A DNA stretch of 64,000 nucleotides from Xaviernesmea oryzae (GTDB lineage: Bacteria; Pseudomonadota; Alphaproteobacteria; Rhizobiales; Rhizobiaceae). Position 1 is the stretch's first letter, and the number at the start of each line of letters is the position of its first letter. Below are positions 56,694-64,000 of this stretch, piece after piece. The DNA is taken from assembly GCF_900177415.1 (NCBI RefSeq), contig NZ_FXAF01000011.1:186001-250000 (forward strand), read 5' to 3'. The position numbers and the translations under genes were made by a program. The notes under the pieces were generated by a model, which made no database searches, had not been told where the DNA came from, and worked only from the letters and a program-made list of their open reading frames with translations.

Positions 56694-57524
56694 CTACCGC
56701 TTCAGGTGTCGGGTCAGCCGGGCTTCCAGGAAGGCCCAGACGTGCCTCAGCGTTTCGACGATGGCGAGGTAGAAGATCGCCGCCCAGAGATAGGTCTGGT
56801 AATCGAAGGTGCGCGAGAAGGCGTAGCGCGTCTCGCCCATCAGGTCGTAGACCGTGACGATGGCGACGACCGCCGATCCCTTCATCATCAGCACGATCTC
56901 GTTGCCGTAGGGGCGAAGGGCGACGATCAGCGCCTGCGGCAGGATGATCTTGCGAAAGGCGACGTATTTCGGGAGGCCGAGGGCCGCGGCGCCTTCATGC
57001 TGGCCGCGCGGCACGCTTTCGATGGCGCCGCGCAGGATCTCCGCCTGATAGGCGGCGGTGTTGAGCACGAACGAGAACAGGCCGCAATACCAGGCATCGC
57101 GGAAGAACCACCAGAGGCCGACGGCTTCGAGCTGCGGCCGGAAACTGCCGAGCCCGTAATAGATCAGGAAGAGCTGGGCCAATAGCGGCGTGCTGCGGAA
57201 GAGATAGACATACGCGTAGGCGATGCCGTTGAGGATCCGGTTGCTCGACATGCGCGCGAAAGCGATCGGCACCGACAGGAGAGCGCCGAACACGACGGCA
57301 AGGCCGACGAGCGAGATCGTGACCCAGAGGCCGGAGAGATAGCGCGGGCCGTAGCGCAGGAATTTGTCCTGGTCCCAGCCATTGATGACCATGGCGGCCA
57401 GCGCGATCGCCAGAAGAACCCACAGGGCAAGGACGGCGATGCCGGCGATCCTTGCGCCGGTGATGGTGCGTCGGGCGGCGACCGGTGCCGGGCGCGGCGG
57501 AATGAGCTCGTTCACGGCGGTCAT
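56694..57524 (-). CDS. Polar amino-acid ABC transporter permease (HisM-like)
   Basis: A 276-residue permease of the polar amino-acid uptake (His/Arg/Lys/opine) type. It has five predicted membrane segments with the EAA motif EGAAALGLPKYVAFRKIILPQAL and RSTPLLAQLFLIYYG near the middle. Its ATG overlaps the stop of the HisQ-like gene, so they are translationally coupled. No ATPase gene is in the window, so it must be supplied elsewhere. Confidence 0.92.
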   Translation of the reverse strand: MTAVNELIPPRPAPVAARRTITGARIAGIAVLALWVLLAIALAAMVINGWDQDKFLRYGPRYLSGLWVTISLVGLAVVFGALLSVPIAFARMSSNRILNGIAYAYVYLFRSTPLLAQLFLIYYGLGSFRPQLEAVGLWWFFRDAWYCGLFSFVLNTAAYQAEILRGAIESVPRGQHEGAAALGLPKYVAFRKIILPQALIVALRPYGNEIVLMMKGSAVVAIVTVYDLMGETRYAFSRTFDYQTYLWAAIFYLAIVETLRHVWAFLEARLTRHLKR

Positions 57525-58303
57525 CGGCGTACCTCCGAGCGCCTGGCCCAGCGTTCGACGAAGCCGAGCCCGAAGGACGAGATCATCGCGAGAACCAGGT
57601 AGAGCAGGCAGGCAATGCCATAGAAGAAGAAAGCCTCCTTGCTGACGCGCGCCGCAATGCCGGTCTGGCGCAGGATATCGGCAAGGCCGATGACCGAGAC
57701 ATAGGACGTGTCCTTGAGCAGGATCAGCCAGAGGTTGGTGAGACCGGGCAGGGCGATGCGGATGAGCTGCGGCAAGATGACGAGCCGCATGGTGCGCCAG
57801 CGGTGAAGGCCGAGCGAATCCCCCGCCTCGTATTGGCCCCGGGGGATCGCCCTGAAGGCGGACAGCAGCACTTCGGACGAATAGGAGGAGAAGACGACGG
57901 CGAGCGCCGCCATGCCCGCGAGAAAGGCGTTGATCTCGATCCGCCCTTCGTAGCCGAACCAGGCCAGCACCGACTGGATGAGGATCTGCAGGCCGTAATA
58001 GACGATGAAGAGGGTGAGGAGCTCCGGCAGGCCGCGGAAGATCGTGGTGTAGATGCCGGCCGCGAGCCTCAGCAGCTTCTCCTCCGATTGCGCGGCGAGC
58101 GCGATCAGGAAACCGATCACGAGCCCGACGGGAAGCGTGGCGAGCGCCAGCGAGATGGTGACCTTGACGCCGAAGGCGATCTCGTCGCCCCAGCCGGTCT
58201 CGCCGCAGGAAACGAGCGTTCCGGAGCCGATGAGCGTAAAAAGGCCGACAGGACCGCAAAGCGGATCGAGTGCTGTGAAGAGGGCGGAAAAGAATCCGCT
58301 CAT
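57521..58303 (-). CDS. Polar amino-acid ABC transporter permease (HisQ-like)
   Basis: A 260-residue permease with five membrane segments, an EAA motif (GDSLGLHRWRTMRLVILPQLIR) and the GLPELLTLFIVYYG motif. A distinctive loop with Cys residues (about 12-34: DPLCGPVGLFTLIGSGTLVSCGE) precedes the first core segment. It lies between the binding-protein gene and the HisM-like gene; a transcription attenuator sits just upstream. Confidence 0.92.
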   Translation of the reverse strand: MSGFFSALFTALDPLCGPVGLFTLIGSGTLVSCGETGWGDEIAFGVKVTISLALATLPVGLVIGFLIALAAQSEEKLLRLAAGIYTTIFRGLPELLTLFIVYYGLQILIQSVLAWFGYEGRIEINAFLAGMAALAVVFSSYSSEVLLSAFRAIPRGQYEAGDSLGLHRWRTMRLVILPQLIRIALPGLTNLWLILLKDTSYVSVIGLADILRQTGIAARVSKEAFFFYGIACLLYLVLAMISSFGLGFVERWARRSEVRR

Positions 58304-58359
58304 AAGGTCGTTTTCCCCTGCGGCTTATGCCGTGCCGCCGATGTTATGTCGGTCTCATT

Positions 58360-58395
58360 AAAAAGAAAAACGGCGGAAGGGCAAGCCTTCCGCCG
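58360..58395 (-). terminator. Attenuating terminator between binding-protein and permease genes
   Basis: On the minus strand CGGCGGAAGG (58395-58386) pairs with CCTTCCGCCG (58380-58371) around CTTGC and is followed by TTTTTCTTTTT. It lies 25 bases after the binding-protein stop. Partial termination here would favour binding protein over permeases, as in many amino-acid ABC operons. Confidence 0.8.
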
Positions 58396-58419
58396 GGCCG
58401 TGGCGAGCATCCGGCGCAA

Positions 58420-59199
58420 TCAGTCGCCGTAGACGTCGAAATCGAAATACTTGTCGTTGATTTCCTTGTACTTGCCGTTGGCGCGGATCGCCGCGATGGC
58501 GTCGTTGAATTTCGCGACCAGCGCCGACTCGCCTTTGCGGATGGCGATCCCGAGGCCCGGACCGTAGATATCGACGTCGCCGGGCAGCGTGCCGAGGATC
58601 TTGCAGCAGGAGCCCGCATCCGACTTCACCCATTCCGACAGCACGACGACGTCGTCGATGGCGGCGTCGATGCGGCCGTTGGCGATGTCGAGCTTGTATT
58701 CGTCAGCGGTCGGGTAAAGCTTCAGCTCGGAATCCGGCATGTGCTTCTCGGCATAGTTCGCATGCGTGGTGGAGCCCTGCGCGCCGATCGTCTTGCCCTT
58801 GAGGGCCTCGGGCGTGGCTTCCGTGATGGGAGAGTCCTTCGGCACGGCGATCGCTGCCGGCGTGTTGTAGTATTTATTGGTGAAGTCGACCTGTTCCAGG
58901 CGCTCCGGCGTGATCGACATCGAGGCGACGATCGCGTCGAACTTCTTCGACTGCAGCGCCGGGATCATGCCGTCCCAATCGTTGGTGACGAAGGTGCAGG
59001 TGACTTTCATTTCTTCGCAGAGCGCCTTGGCGATATCGACGTCGAAGCCGGTGAGCTCGCCGTTGGCCTCGAGGTTGTTGAACGGCGGATAGGCGCCTTC
59101 CGTGCCGATCACGAGCTTTTCCTGAGCTGCGGCCGAACCGGCGAAGAGCGACAATGCCGCAATCGAGGCGGCGGCAAGGAGACGGGCGGAGATGTTCAT
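58420..59199 (-). CDS. Lysine/arginine/ornithine-type periplasmic binding protein
   Basis: A 259-residue ABC substrate-binding protein (SBP family 3). Signal peptide 1-25 ends at SAAAQ. The mature part shows TEGAYPPFNN, LTGFDVDIAKALCEEM and ARKGE-like features (IAIRKGESALVAKFNDAIAAI), matching the LAO/HisJ/octopine/nopaline group. Substrate is likely a basic amino acid or opine. It starts the operon with the two permeases. GAGAGGATC precedes the ATG. Confidence 0.92.
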   Translation of the reverse strand: MNISARLLAAASIAALSLFAGSAAAQEKLVIGTEGAYPPFNNLEANGELTGFDVDIAKALCEEMKVTCTFVTNDWDGMIPALQSKKFDAIVASMSITPERLEQVDFTNKYYNTPAAIAVPKDSPITEATPEALKGKTIGAQGSTTHANYAEKHMPDSELKLYPTADEYKLDIANGRIDAAIDDVVVLSEWVKSDAGSCCKILGTLPGDVDIYGPGLGIAIRKGESALVAKFNDAIAAIRANGKYKEINDKYFDFDVYGD

Positions 59200-59284
59200 G
59201 ATGATCCTCTCTGTTGGCGACCCCTGCGGCGTGTTGGTTTTTTCTCGCCCATGGGGAAGAGGGGCGCTGCCGCCCCATTACGGA

Positions 59285-59314
59285 TTTATAGATACCGGCC
59301 GGGCGAAATTGCAA
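59285..59314 (-). promoter_or_regulatory. Promoter of the amino-acid transport operon
   Basis: Minus-strand TTGCAA (59314-59309) and TATAAA (59290-59285) are 18 bases apart, about 85 bases before the binding-protein start. The leader holds a hairpin (GGGGCG-gcag-CGCCCC near 59260). Confidence 0.5.
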
Positions 59315-59420
59315 CGGCATTTTACGTGCACGTCTGTGCTGCCTAACCGCCGATGGGCCGGCTATGAAACATGAACGATGCATTCACGCGCGGTTCAGGT
59401 GGGCGGCGACACCCTCCGAG

Positions 59421-59445
59421 GGAACCATTCCGGCCGAATAAAGTT
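59421..59445 (+). promoter_or_regulatory. EcfG-type general stress promoter before the OmpA gene
   Basis: GGAAC (59421-59425), 16 bases, AGTT (59442-59445) fits the alphaproteobacterial extracytoplasmic-function sigma EcfG/RpoE2 consensus GGAAC-N16/17-CGTT, with one change in the -10. It lies 81 bases before the ATG of the OmpA-family gene. Confidence 0.5.
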
Positions 59446-59526
59446 CAGCCGGCGCGTAAGTCCGCCTCCCGTGGGGCAATAAAGGACGCGCACGAAAGGG
59501 ATGACACCCGTGAAGAGGAAATATCC

Positions 59527-61824
59527 ATGTCCAGGAATTTCAGACTGTTCGCCAGCGTCGCAGCGCCGCTCGTTTCGCTGCCGCTGATGATTCAGCCGGC
59601 CAGCGCAACCCCGCCGAAGCCCGCCCTCGAGGCGGGCGGGATGCCGGGTCTCGTTCAGGTTCAGCAACAGCTCATCCTGCCGGACGGCCAGGGAGGCGAA
59701 GGCGAGGGGCGTGAGCGTCGTCCCCGCCGCGAGCAGGGCGAAGGTCAGGAACAGGGCGGTGGCGAACGTCAGCAGCGCCGCCAGCAAGCCGACCAGGATC
59801 AGGGTGGCGGCGAGCGCCAGCAGCGCCGCCAGCAGGCCGACCAGGGTGAGGGTGGCGGCGAGCGTCAGCAGCGTCGCCAGCAGCAGGCAGATCAGGGTGA
59901 GGGAGGTGGCGAGCGCCAGCAGCGCCGCCAGCAGGCCGATCAGGATCAGGGCGGCGGCGAGCGTCAGCAGCGCCGCCAGCAGCAGGCAGATCAGGATCAG
60001 GGTGGCGGCGAGCGCCAGCAGCGCCGCCAGCAACAGGCCGATCAGGGTGAGGGAGGCGCCGAGCGTCTGCTTCGCCGCCAGCAGGCGGATCAGGATCAGG
60101 GTGGTGGCGAGCGCGAGCAGCGTCGTGAACGCCAGCGCGAGCAGGCCGCTCCCGAGGCTGAGCAGCCCGCCACCCGCGAGGCGGAGCGCCCGCGTGACGC
60201 CGCCCCGGAAGACAACGAGCGCCAGCAGCGCCGCAATGCCCAGGAACGCCGCGAGGCACCGACGGAAAACCAGGCCGAGACGCCGACACCCCGGCCGCGC
60301 GCGACCGACCGCGCCGCAATGCCGGAAACCGCTCCGGAATCGCCTGCTCGCCGCAATGCCGAAGGTGAACAGAGAAGCCAGGATGCCGGCACGGCTCAGG
60401 ACGACCGCAGGCGGCAGCCGCCGGCCGAAGGCCGTGCGACGCAGGAGGGCGAACGCCAGGGCGAAGAGCCCCGCAGGCGGACGACCGAGGGCCAGGAGCC
60501 GCAGCCGGTTCCGGGACAGCCGGCACGCGAGCAGGCGACCGAGGGTCGGCCTTCACGTGAGCAGCAGACCCGGGAACAGGCTCGTCCGCCGCGCACGCCC
60601 GAAGAAGTCGAACGCGCCCGCGAGATCGCCCGCGATCCGGCTTCGGCCCGGGAGGGCGAACAGGTCGTGCTGCCGGTCGAGAATGGCGCCGCCGTGCTCG
60701 ACAGCGCCAAGGAGGAGCCGTCGGTCCGTCTGTCCGGCGACCGGGAGCGCCCGCGCCGCCAGCAGAGGGAGCAGGTCGAGCAGCAGCCGGCCGAGCGTCC
60801 GCGATCCGATGCGGAGGCCCAGGCGAACACCCGGCTCAGCCGCGAACAGCAGGAGCAGGTTCGCGCCATGATCGACGAACGCGGCGAACGGCTGGACGGG
60901 CGTCCGCAATTCGACCGGCCGCGCGGCTGGGAGTTCCGCGAAGAGGTCCGCCGCGACCGGGATCGCGAGCGGGACCGTGACGGCGCCCGCACGATCATCT
61001 CGATCGACAACCAGACTTTCGTGCGTCACGACGACAGCCGCCGCTTCTATGTCGACGGCCGGGAGCCGGAATACGAGCGCCTGCGCGACGGCCGGGTCCG
61101 CGAGGTCATCGTGCGCGACGACGGCACGCGGGTCGTCACCGTCCGCAACCGCTACGGCGAGATCGTCCAGCGCTCGCGCATCGTGGATGGCGGCGACGAA
61201 TACGTCCTCTATTATGCGCCTGAGCTGATGGATGAGCGCCGCGACCGCGACTATGTCTGGCGCGATCCCGGCGCCGATCTGCCGCCGATGCGCCTCACCG
61301 TGCCGGTCGAGGACTATATCATCGACACGTCGAGCGAGCCGGATCGGGATTACTACGAATTCCTGGAGCAGCCGCCGGTCGAGCGGGTCGAGCGCGTCTA
61401 TTCGCTGGACGAAGTGCGGTATTCCGCCCGCATCCGTGACAAGGTGCCGCGCATCGACCTCGATACGATCACCTTCGAGACCGGCAGTGCGGAAATCCCG
61501 ATGGACCAGGCAAAGTCGCTGCGCAAGGTGGCCGAGGCGATCAACAAGGTTCTGGACGACGATCCCTCCGAGACCTTTCTGATCGAAGGCCATACGGACG
61601 CGGTGGGCTCGGACGAGGACAACCTGATCCTGTCCGACGAGAGGGCGGAATCGGTCGCCCGCGTTCTGACGGACGCCTTCAACGTTCCCCCGGAAAACCT
61701 CGCCACGCAGGGCTATGGCGAACGTTACCTCAAGGTCCGCACGGACGGGCCGGAACAGGAGAACCGCCGCGTCACCGTGCGCCGCATCACGCCGCTGGTG
61801 AAGCCGGTCGCCTCGAACCAGTAA
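59527..61824 (+). CDS. Repeat-rich OmpA family outer-envelope protein
   Basis: A 765-residue exported protein. Signal peptide MSRNFRLFASVAAPLVSLPL ends near residue 27 (PASA). Residues about 77-206 are eight 15-17-residue repeats rich in Gly, Glu, Gln, Arg (GGGERQQRRQQADQDQ type). Next is a Pro/Glu/Arg/Gln-rich low-complexity part to about 450, a beta-rich region with VIVRDDGTRVVTVRNRYGEI, and a C-terminal OmpA-like peptidoglycan-binding domain (about 645-755; TFETGSAEIP, EGHTDAVGSDEDN, LSDERAESVARVL). ATG at 59527 is used. An EcfG-like promoter precedes it and an intrinsic terminator follows. Confidence 0.88.
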   Translation: MSRNFRLFASVAAPLVSLPLMIQPASATPPKPALEAGGMPGLVQVQQQLILPDGQGGEGEGRERRPRREQGEGQEQGGGERQQRRQQADQDQGGGERQQRRQQADQGEGGGERQQRRQQQADQGEGGGERQQRRQQADQDQGGGERQQRRQQQADQDQGGGERQQRRQQQADQGEGGAERLLRRQQADQDQGGGEREQRRERQREQAAPEAEQPATREAERPRDAAPEDNERQQRRNAQERREAPTENQAETPTPRPRATDRAAMPETAPESPARRNAEGEQRSQDAGTAQDDRRRQPPAEGRATQEGERQGEEPRRRTTEGQEPQPVPGQPAREQATEGRPSREQQTREQARPPRTPEEVERAREIARDPASAREGEQVVLPVENGAAVLDSAKEEPSVRLSGDRERPRRQQREQVEQQPAERPRSDAEAQANTRLSREQQEQVRAMIDERGERLDGRPQFDRPRGWEFREEVRRDRDRERDRDGARTIISIDNQTFVRHDDSRRFYVDGREPEYERLRDGRVREVIVRDDGTRVVTVRNRYGEIVQRSRIVDGGDEYVLYYAPELMDERRDRDYVWRDPGADLPPMRLTVPVEDYIIDTSSEPDRDYYEFLEQPPVERVERVYSLDEVRYSARIRDKVPRIDLDTITFETGSAEIPMDQAKSLRKVAEAINKVLDDDPSETFLIEGHTDAVGSDEDNLILSDERAESVARVLTDAFNVPPENLATQGYGERYLKVRTDGPEQENRRVTVRRITPLVKPVASNQ
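59755..60144 (+). repeat. Eight-unit tandem coding repeat in the OmpA gene
   Basis: Units of 45-51 bp encode GGGERQQRR-type peptides; they alternate DQ and GE at the end and Q2 or Q3 in the middle. The repeats are free of stop codons in several frames on both strands, which creates long shadow frames. Confidence 0.85.
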
Positions 61825-61848
61825 CGCGTTGCGAGCCACCGAAAAGAC

Positions 61849-61877
61849 AGCCGCCGGAGCGATCCGGCGGCTTTTTA
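61849..61877 (+). terminator. Intrinsic terminator after the OmpA gene
   Basis: AGCCGCCGGA (61849-61858) pairs with TCCGGCGGCT (61863-61872), followed by a TTTTT tract that runs into the 3' end of the opposing mobB gene. Confidence 0.85.
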
Positions 61878-62390
61878 CGTCTTGGAAAGACCGATCACCT
61901 TCTCGATGAAATCGGCGATTGCCGCCGTGTCGTCGAGGTTGAAGACCGGGAGCGCCGTATCCGTCACCGGATGGTCGGCGGCGATGGCGACGATATGCGG
62001 ATCGTTCGGTGCGAGCGGCTCGCGGCTTCTGGCGTCGAGGCGCCGGGTCTCGATCTTCGGGACCGGCTCCCGCTTGTAGCCCTCGATGAGCACGAGGTCG
62101 CAAGGGTGAAGGCGGGCGAGGATGTCGGCAAGACGCGGTTCCTGCTCGCCGCGCAGTTCGCGCATGATGGCGAAGCGTGTGTCGGAGACGATCGCCACTT
62201 CGCTTGCGCCGGCTTGCCGGTGGCGGAAGGAATCGGCGCCCGGCTTGTCGATGTCGAAATCGTGGTGGGCGTGCTTGATGGTGGAGATCCGGTAGCCGCG
62301 GCGGGTGAGCTCGGCGACGAGCTTTACTGTCAGGCCCGTCTTGCCGGAATTCTTCCAGCCTGAAATGCCGAAGACGCGGGGAAGGCTCAT
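61875..62390 (-). CDS. mobB: Molybdopterin-guanine dinucleotide biosynthesis protein B
   Basis: A 171-residue GTP-binding adaptor that assists MobA in molybdenum-cofactor maturation. Walker A is GWKNSGKTGL near residue 11, followed by STIKHAHHDFDID and LVLIEGYKREPVPKIE. Its ATG at 62390 overlaps the mobA stop. Length is normal. Confidence 0.94.
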   Translation of the reverse strand: MSLPRVFGISGWKNSGKTGLTVKLVAELTRRGYRISTIKHAHHDFDIDKPGADSFRHRQAGASEVAIVSDTRFAIMRELRGEQEPRLADILARLHPCDLVLIEGYKREPVPKIETRRLDARSREPLAPNDPHIVAIAADHPVTDTALPVFNLDDTAAIADFIEKVIGLSKT

Positions 62391-63025
62391 GCGAGTTCCT
62401 CCGCAAAGCGGCAGGCCTCTTCGAGCTCTTCCGGCGTGTTGATGTTGAAGAAGGGATCAAGCGGCCCGCGGGACGTCCCGATCGTCGGGAACTCCACGAT
62501 CACCGTGCGGTGACGCCGGAGGAAGGCGGTGATGCGCCGGTTGTCGGGATCGGCAAGCCAGGCTTCGAGATCGCCGGCGATCGAGACCGGCCAGAGGCCG
62601 AAGACGGGGTGGTTGCGCCCCGCCGACGCGGCGATGACGATCGTGTCCGGATCAGCCGTCCCGGCCCGAAGGCGCGCGACGAGATCGGCCGGCAGGAAGG
62701 GGCTGTCGGAGGGGACGGTGAGAAGGCGGCTGGCGGCGGTGCCGCGGTCCTGCATGTCGCGCAGGCCCGAGAGCACGCCGGCAAGCGGGCCGGCCTGGCC
62801 GCCGAGCCGGTCGGGCAGGAGAGGCAGGCCGAGCGGATTTGAAAAGTCTTCGGGCGCATTGAGCGTGATGGCGCAAACCTGGGGCGAGAGCCGCCGCACG
62901 ATATGGCCGAGAAGGGTGTCGCCGCCGATCGTGAGGAACGCCTTCGCCGTTCCCATGCGGCTCGACTTGCCGCCGGCAAGGATCAGGCCGGGAGGGAGCC
63001 CAGGAGGGAGCACGGCGCCGGTCAT
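62387..63025 (-). CDS. mobA: Molybdenum cofactor guanylyltransferase
   Basis: A 212-residue nucleotidyltransferase that attaches GMP to molybdopterin to form MGD for nitrate reductase and related enzymes. The N-terminal GTP-binding signature LAGGKSSRMGTAKAFLTIGG is at about 16-35; the catalytic/Mg site PSDSPFLPADLV follows near 104. Upstream its ATG overlaps the exporter stop, and downstream its stop overlaps mobB, giving a coupled transporter-mobA-mobB run. Confidence 0.94.
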   Translation of the reverse strand: MTGAVLPPGLPPGLILAGGKSSRMGTAKAFLTIGGDTLLGHIVRRLSPQVCAITLNAPEDFSNPLGLPLLPDRLGGQAGPLAGVLSGLRDMQDRGTAASRLLTVPSDSPFLPADLVARLRAGTADPDTIVIAASAGRNHPVFGLWPVSIAGDLEAWLADPDNRRITAFLRRHRTVIVEFPTIGTSRGPLDPFFNINTPEELEEACRFAEELA

Positions 63026-64000
63026 CCGTCGATGTCCCGGGTTGCGATCGCGCCTTCGCGGCGGTCGATCTGTCGGACATATTCGGTGGCGGCGAGCGCC
63101 AGCAGCGTGGAAATGCCCATCACGACGAGCAGCGGCATGGCGCCGCCTTCCTCCTTCAGCACCGCCGCCGCCAGCGTCGACATGGCCGCGCCGCCACCCA
63201 CCGTGATCGCGCCGCCGAGGCCGGAGGCGGAGCCCGCGAGATGCGGCCGCACGCTGACGATGCCGGCATTCGAGCTCGGCAGCGTGAGGCCGTTGCCCAC
63301 GCCGGTCAGCGCCAGCGGCGCGAAGAAGGCGGTCGCCGACGCCACGTCACCGAGAAGGATGGCGGTGGTGACGGCGACGCCGATCAGGCTGACGATGCTG
63401 CCCGAGAGCATCATGGTCATGGTGCCGAAGCGGCGGGTATACCGGCCCGAGATGAAATTGCCGACCATATAGCCCGCGGCGATCAGGAAGAACTGCATGC
63501 CGAGCACGGTCGGTGTCAGATGATAGATGGCCGTGCCGACGAAGGGCGCGCCGCCGAGAAAGGCGAAGAAGACGCCGGAGGAAAAGGTCGAGGTGAGCGT
63601 ATAGCCCCAGAAGCGGCGGGATTGGAAAAGCTCGGGCCAGCTTTTGAATTGCGCGGTAAAGCTCGCCGCCGGCGCGCGGTTCGTCTCGCCGAGATCGGCG
63701 GAGACCAGCATCAGGGCGAAAAGGCCCAGTCCCAGGATGAGGGCGAAATTCGCCTCCCAGCCGAACAGGTCGTTGAGCGTGCCGCCGACGGTCGGCGCGA
63801 TCATCGGCACCAGCGACATGCCCATGGTGACATAGGCGATCATCGAGGCGGCGCCTTCCATCGGCACCGTATCGCGGATGATGGCGCGCGGCAGCACGAA
63901 GCCCGCGACGACCGCCGTCTGCAGGAGCCGTCCGAACATGAAGACGGTGACGTTGGGTGCCGTGATGCAGATCACCGTGCCGACGAGCAGGATGAGGATG
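63022..64000 (-). CDS. Bcr/CflA-type MFS drug-resistance transporter (5' end beyond the window)
   Basis: The reading frame runs from the right edge to the stop at 63022, giving at least 326 residues with about ten membrane segments. LLQTAVVAGFVLPRAIIRDTV and SLVPMIAPTVGGTLNDLFGW match motif C and the linked region of the Bcr/CflA family of 12-segment drug exporters. The N-terminal segments lie outside the window. It overlaps mobA by 4 bases, though a functional link with molybdenum cofactor is not obvious. Confidence 0.85.
   Translation of the reverse strand, partial: ILILLVGTVICITAPNVTVFMFGRLLQTAVVAGFVLPRAIIRDTVPMEGAASMIAYVTMGMSLVPMIAPTVGGTLNDLFGWEANFALILGLGLFALMLVSADLGETNRAPAASFTAQFKSWPELFQSRRFWGYTLTSTFSSGVFFAFLGGAPFVGTAIYHLTPTVLGMQFFLIAAGYMVGNFISGRYTRRFGTMTMMLSGSIVSLIGVAVTTAILLGDVASATAFFAPLALTGVGNGLTLPSSNAGIVSVRPHLAGSASGLGGAITVGGGAAMSTLAAAVLKEEGGAMPLLVVMGISTLLALAATEYVRQIDRREGAIATRDIDG

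Noticed and set aside
59395..60033. A leucine/alanine-rich minus-strand frame resembling a membrane protein
   Set aside because: It is the reverse translation of the QR-rich tandem repeat in the OmpA gene; the apparent hydrophobicity comes from antisense Gln, Arg and Glu codons.

Overview
This is a high-GC chromosomal window from an alphaproteobacterium of the order Rhizobiales, most likely the Rhizobiaceae (Rhizobium, Agrobacterium, Ensifer or Shinella type). I base this on the fused ispDF gene, the dusB-ntrB-ntrC-ntrY-ntrX-trkA-aminotransferase-hfq-hflX-mazG order, a Usg protein, a PdhS-type kinase, a possible general-stress (EcfG) promoter, and families of short palindromic intergenic repeats typical of rhizobia. 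I see no rRNA, tRNA, CRISPR array, integrase or insertion sequence. Most of the window is ordinary core genome.

Layout. 0.1-4.7 kb holds a small membrane stress protein, lipA, a P-loop kinase, a RatA/Coq10-like START protein, a CinA C-terminal amidase and ispDF. 4.8-16.4 kb is the nitrogen-regulation block: dusB, ntrB and ntrC overlap, then ntrY/ntrX, trkA, a D-amino-acid aminotransferase, hfq and hflX. 16.4-19.3 kb carries a repeat mosaic, an acyltransferase, mazG and a nucleoside deaminase. 19.5-24.4 kb is a sulfite (or nitrite) assimilation operon: cysG, DUF2849, cysI and DUF934, followed by a ferredoxin-NADP reductase. 24.8-26.1 kb is a gene-poor stretch packed with palindromic repeats. 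26.1-30.1 kb has two small proteins and an unusually long uvrB.

30.2-35.3 kb is the most accessory-looking part: a phage-like peptidoglycan hydrolase, a frameshifted lipoprotein, and a DUF1800/DUF1501 pair with a Tat signal. 35.3-42.8 kb contains a membrane protein, a thioesterase, a 275-bp element with perfect 34-bp terminal inverted repeats, a Cache-domain chemoreceptor, an extensin-like lipoprotein, an MmcQ/YjbR protein, a candidate small RNA, and a YadG/YadH-type ABC exporter. 42.8-48.3 kb has a divergent MFS exporter/AraC regulator pair, an aspartic protease, DUF1289, the last cobalamin steps (cobS/cobT) and dgkA. 48.3-52.6 kb has a ParE/RelE toxin-antitoxin pair, a PdhS-like kinase, a nuclease, a uracil-DNA glycosylase-like protein, an Lrp regulator and a gene remnant. 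52.5-58.3 kb holds an AlkD-like repair protein, a dehydrogenase, a truncated GNAT remnant, CopD-like and DinB proteins, a TPR methyltransferase, usg and two amino-acid permeases. 58.4-64 kb has their binding protein, a repeat-rich OmpA protein behind an EcfG-like promoter, mobB-mobA, and a Bcr/CflA-type exporter cut by the window edge.

The observations most worth following are: a translated intergenic palindrome inside the uvrB C-terminal extension beside a threefold LFRKPxLDEM-type repeat; the 34-bp terminal-inverted-repeat element; a minus-strand small RNA candidate; a 16-bp near-palindromic operator before the cys operon; the EcfG-like promoter and QR-rich repeats of the OmpA protein; and two genes (hflX, cobS) whose coding signal starts upstream of any canonical start codon. 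I do not see a clearly new defence or biosynthetic system. The nearest candidate is the peptidoglycan hydrolase/lipoprotein pair.
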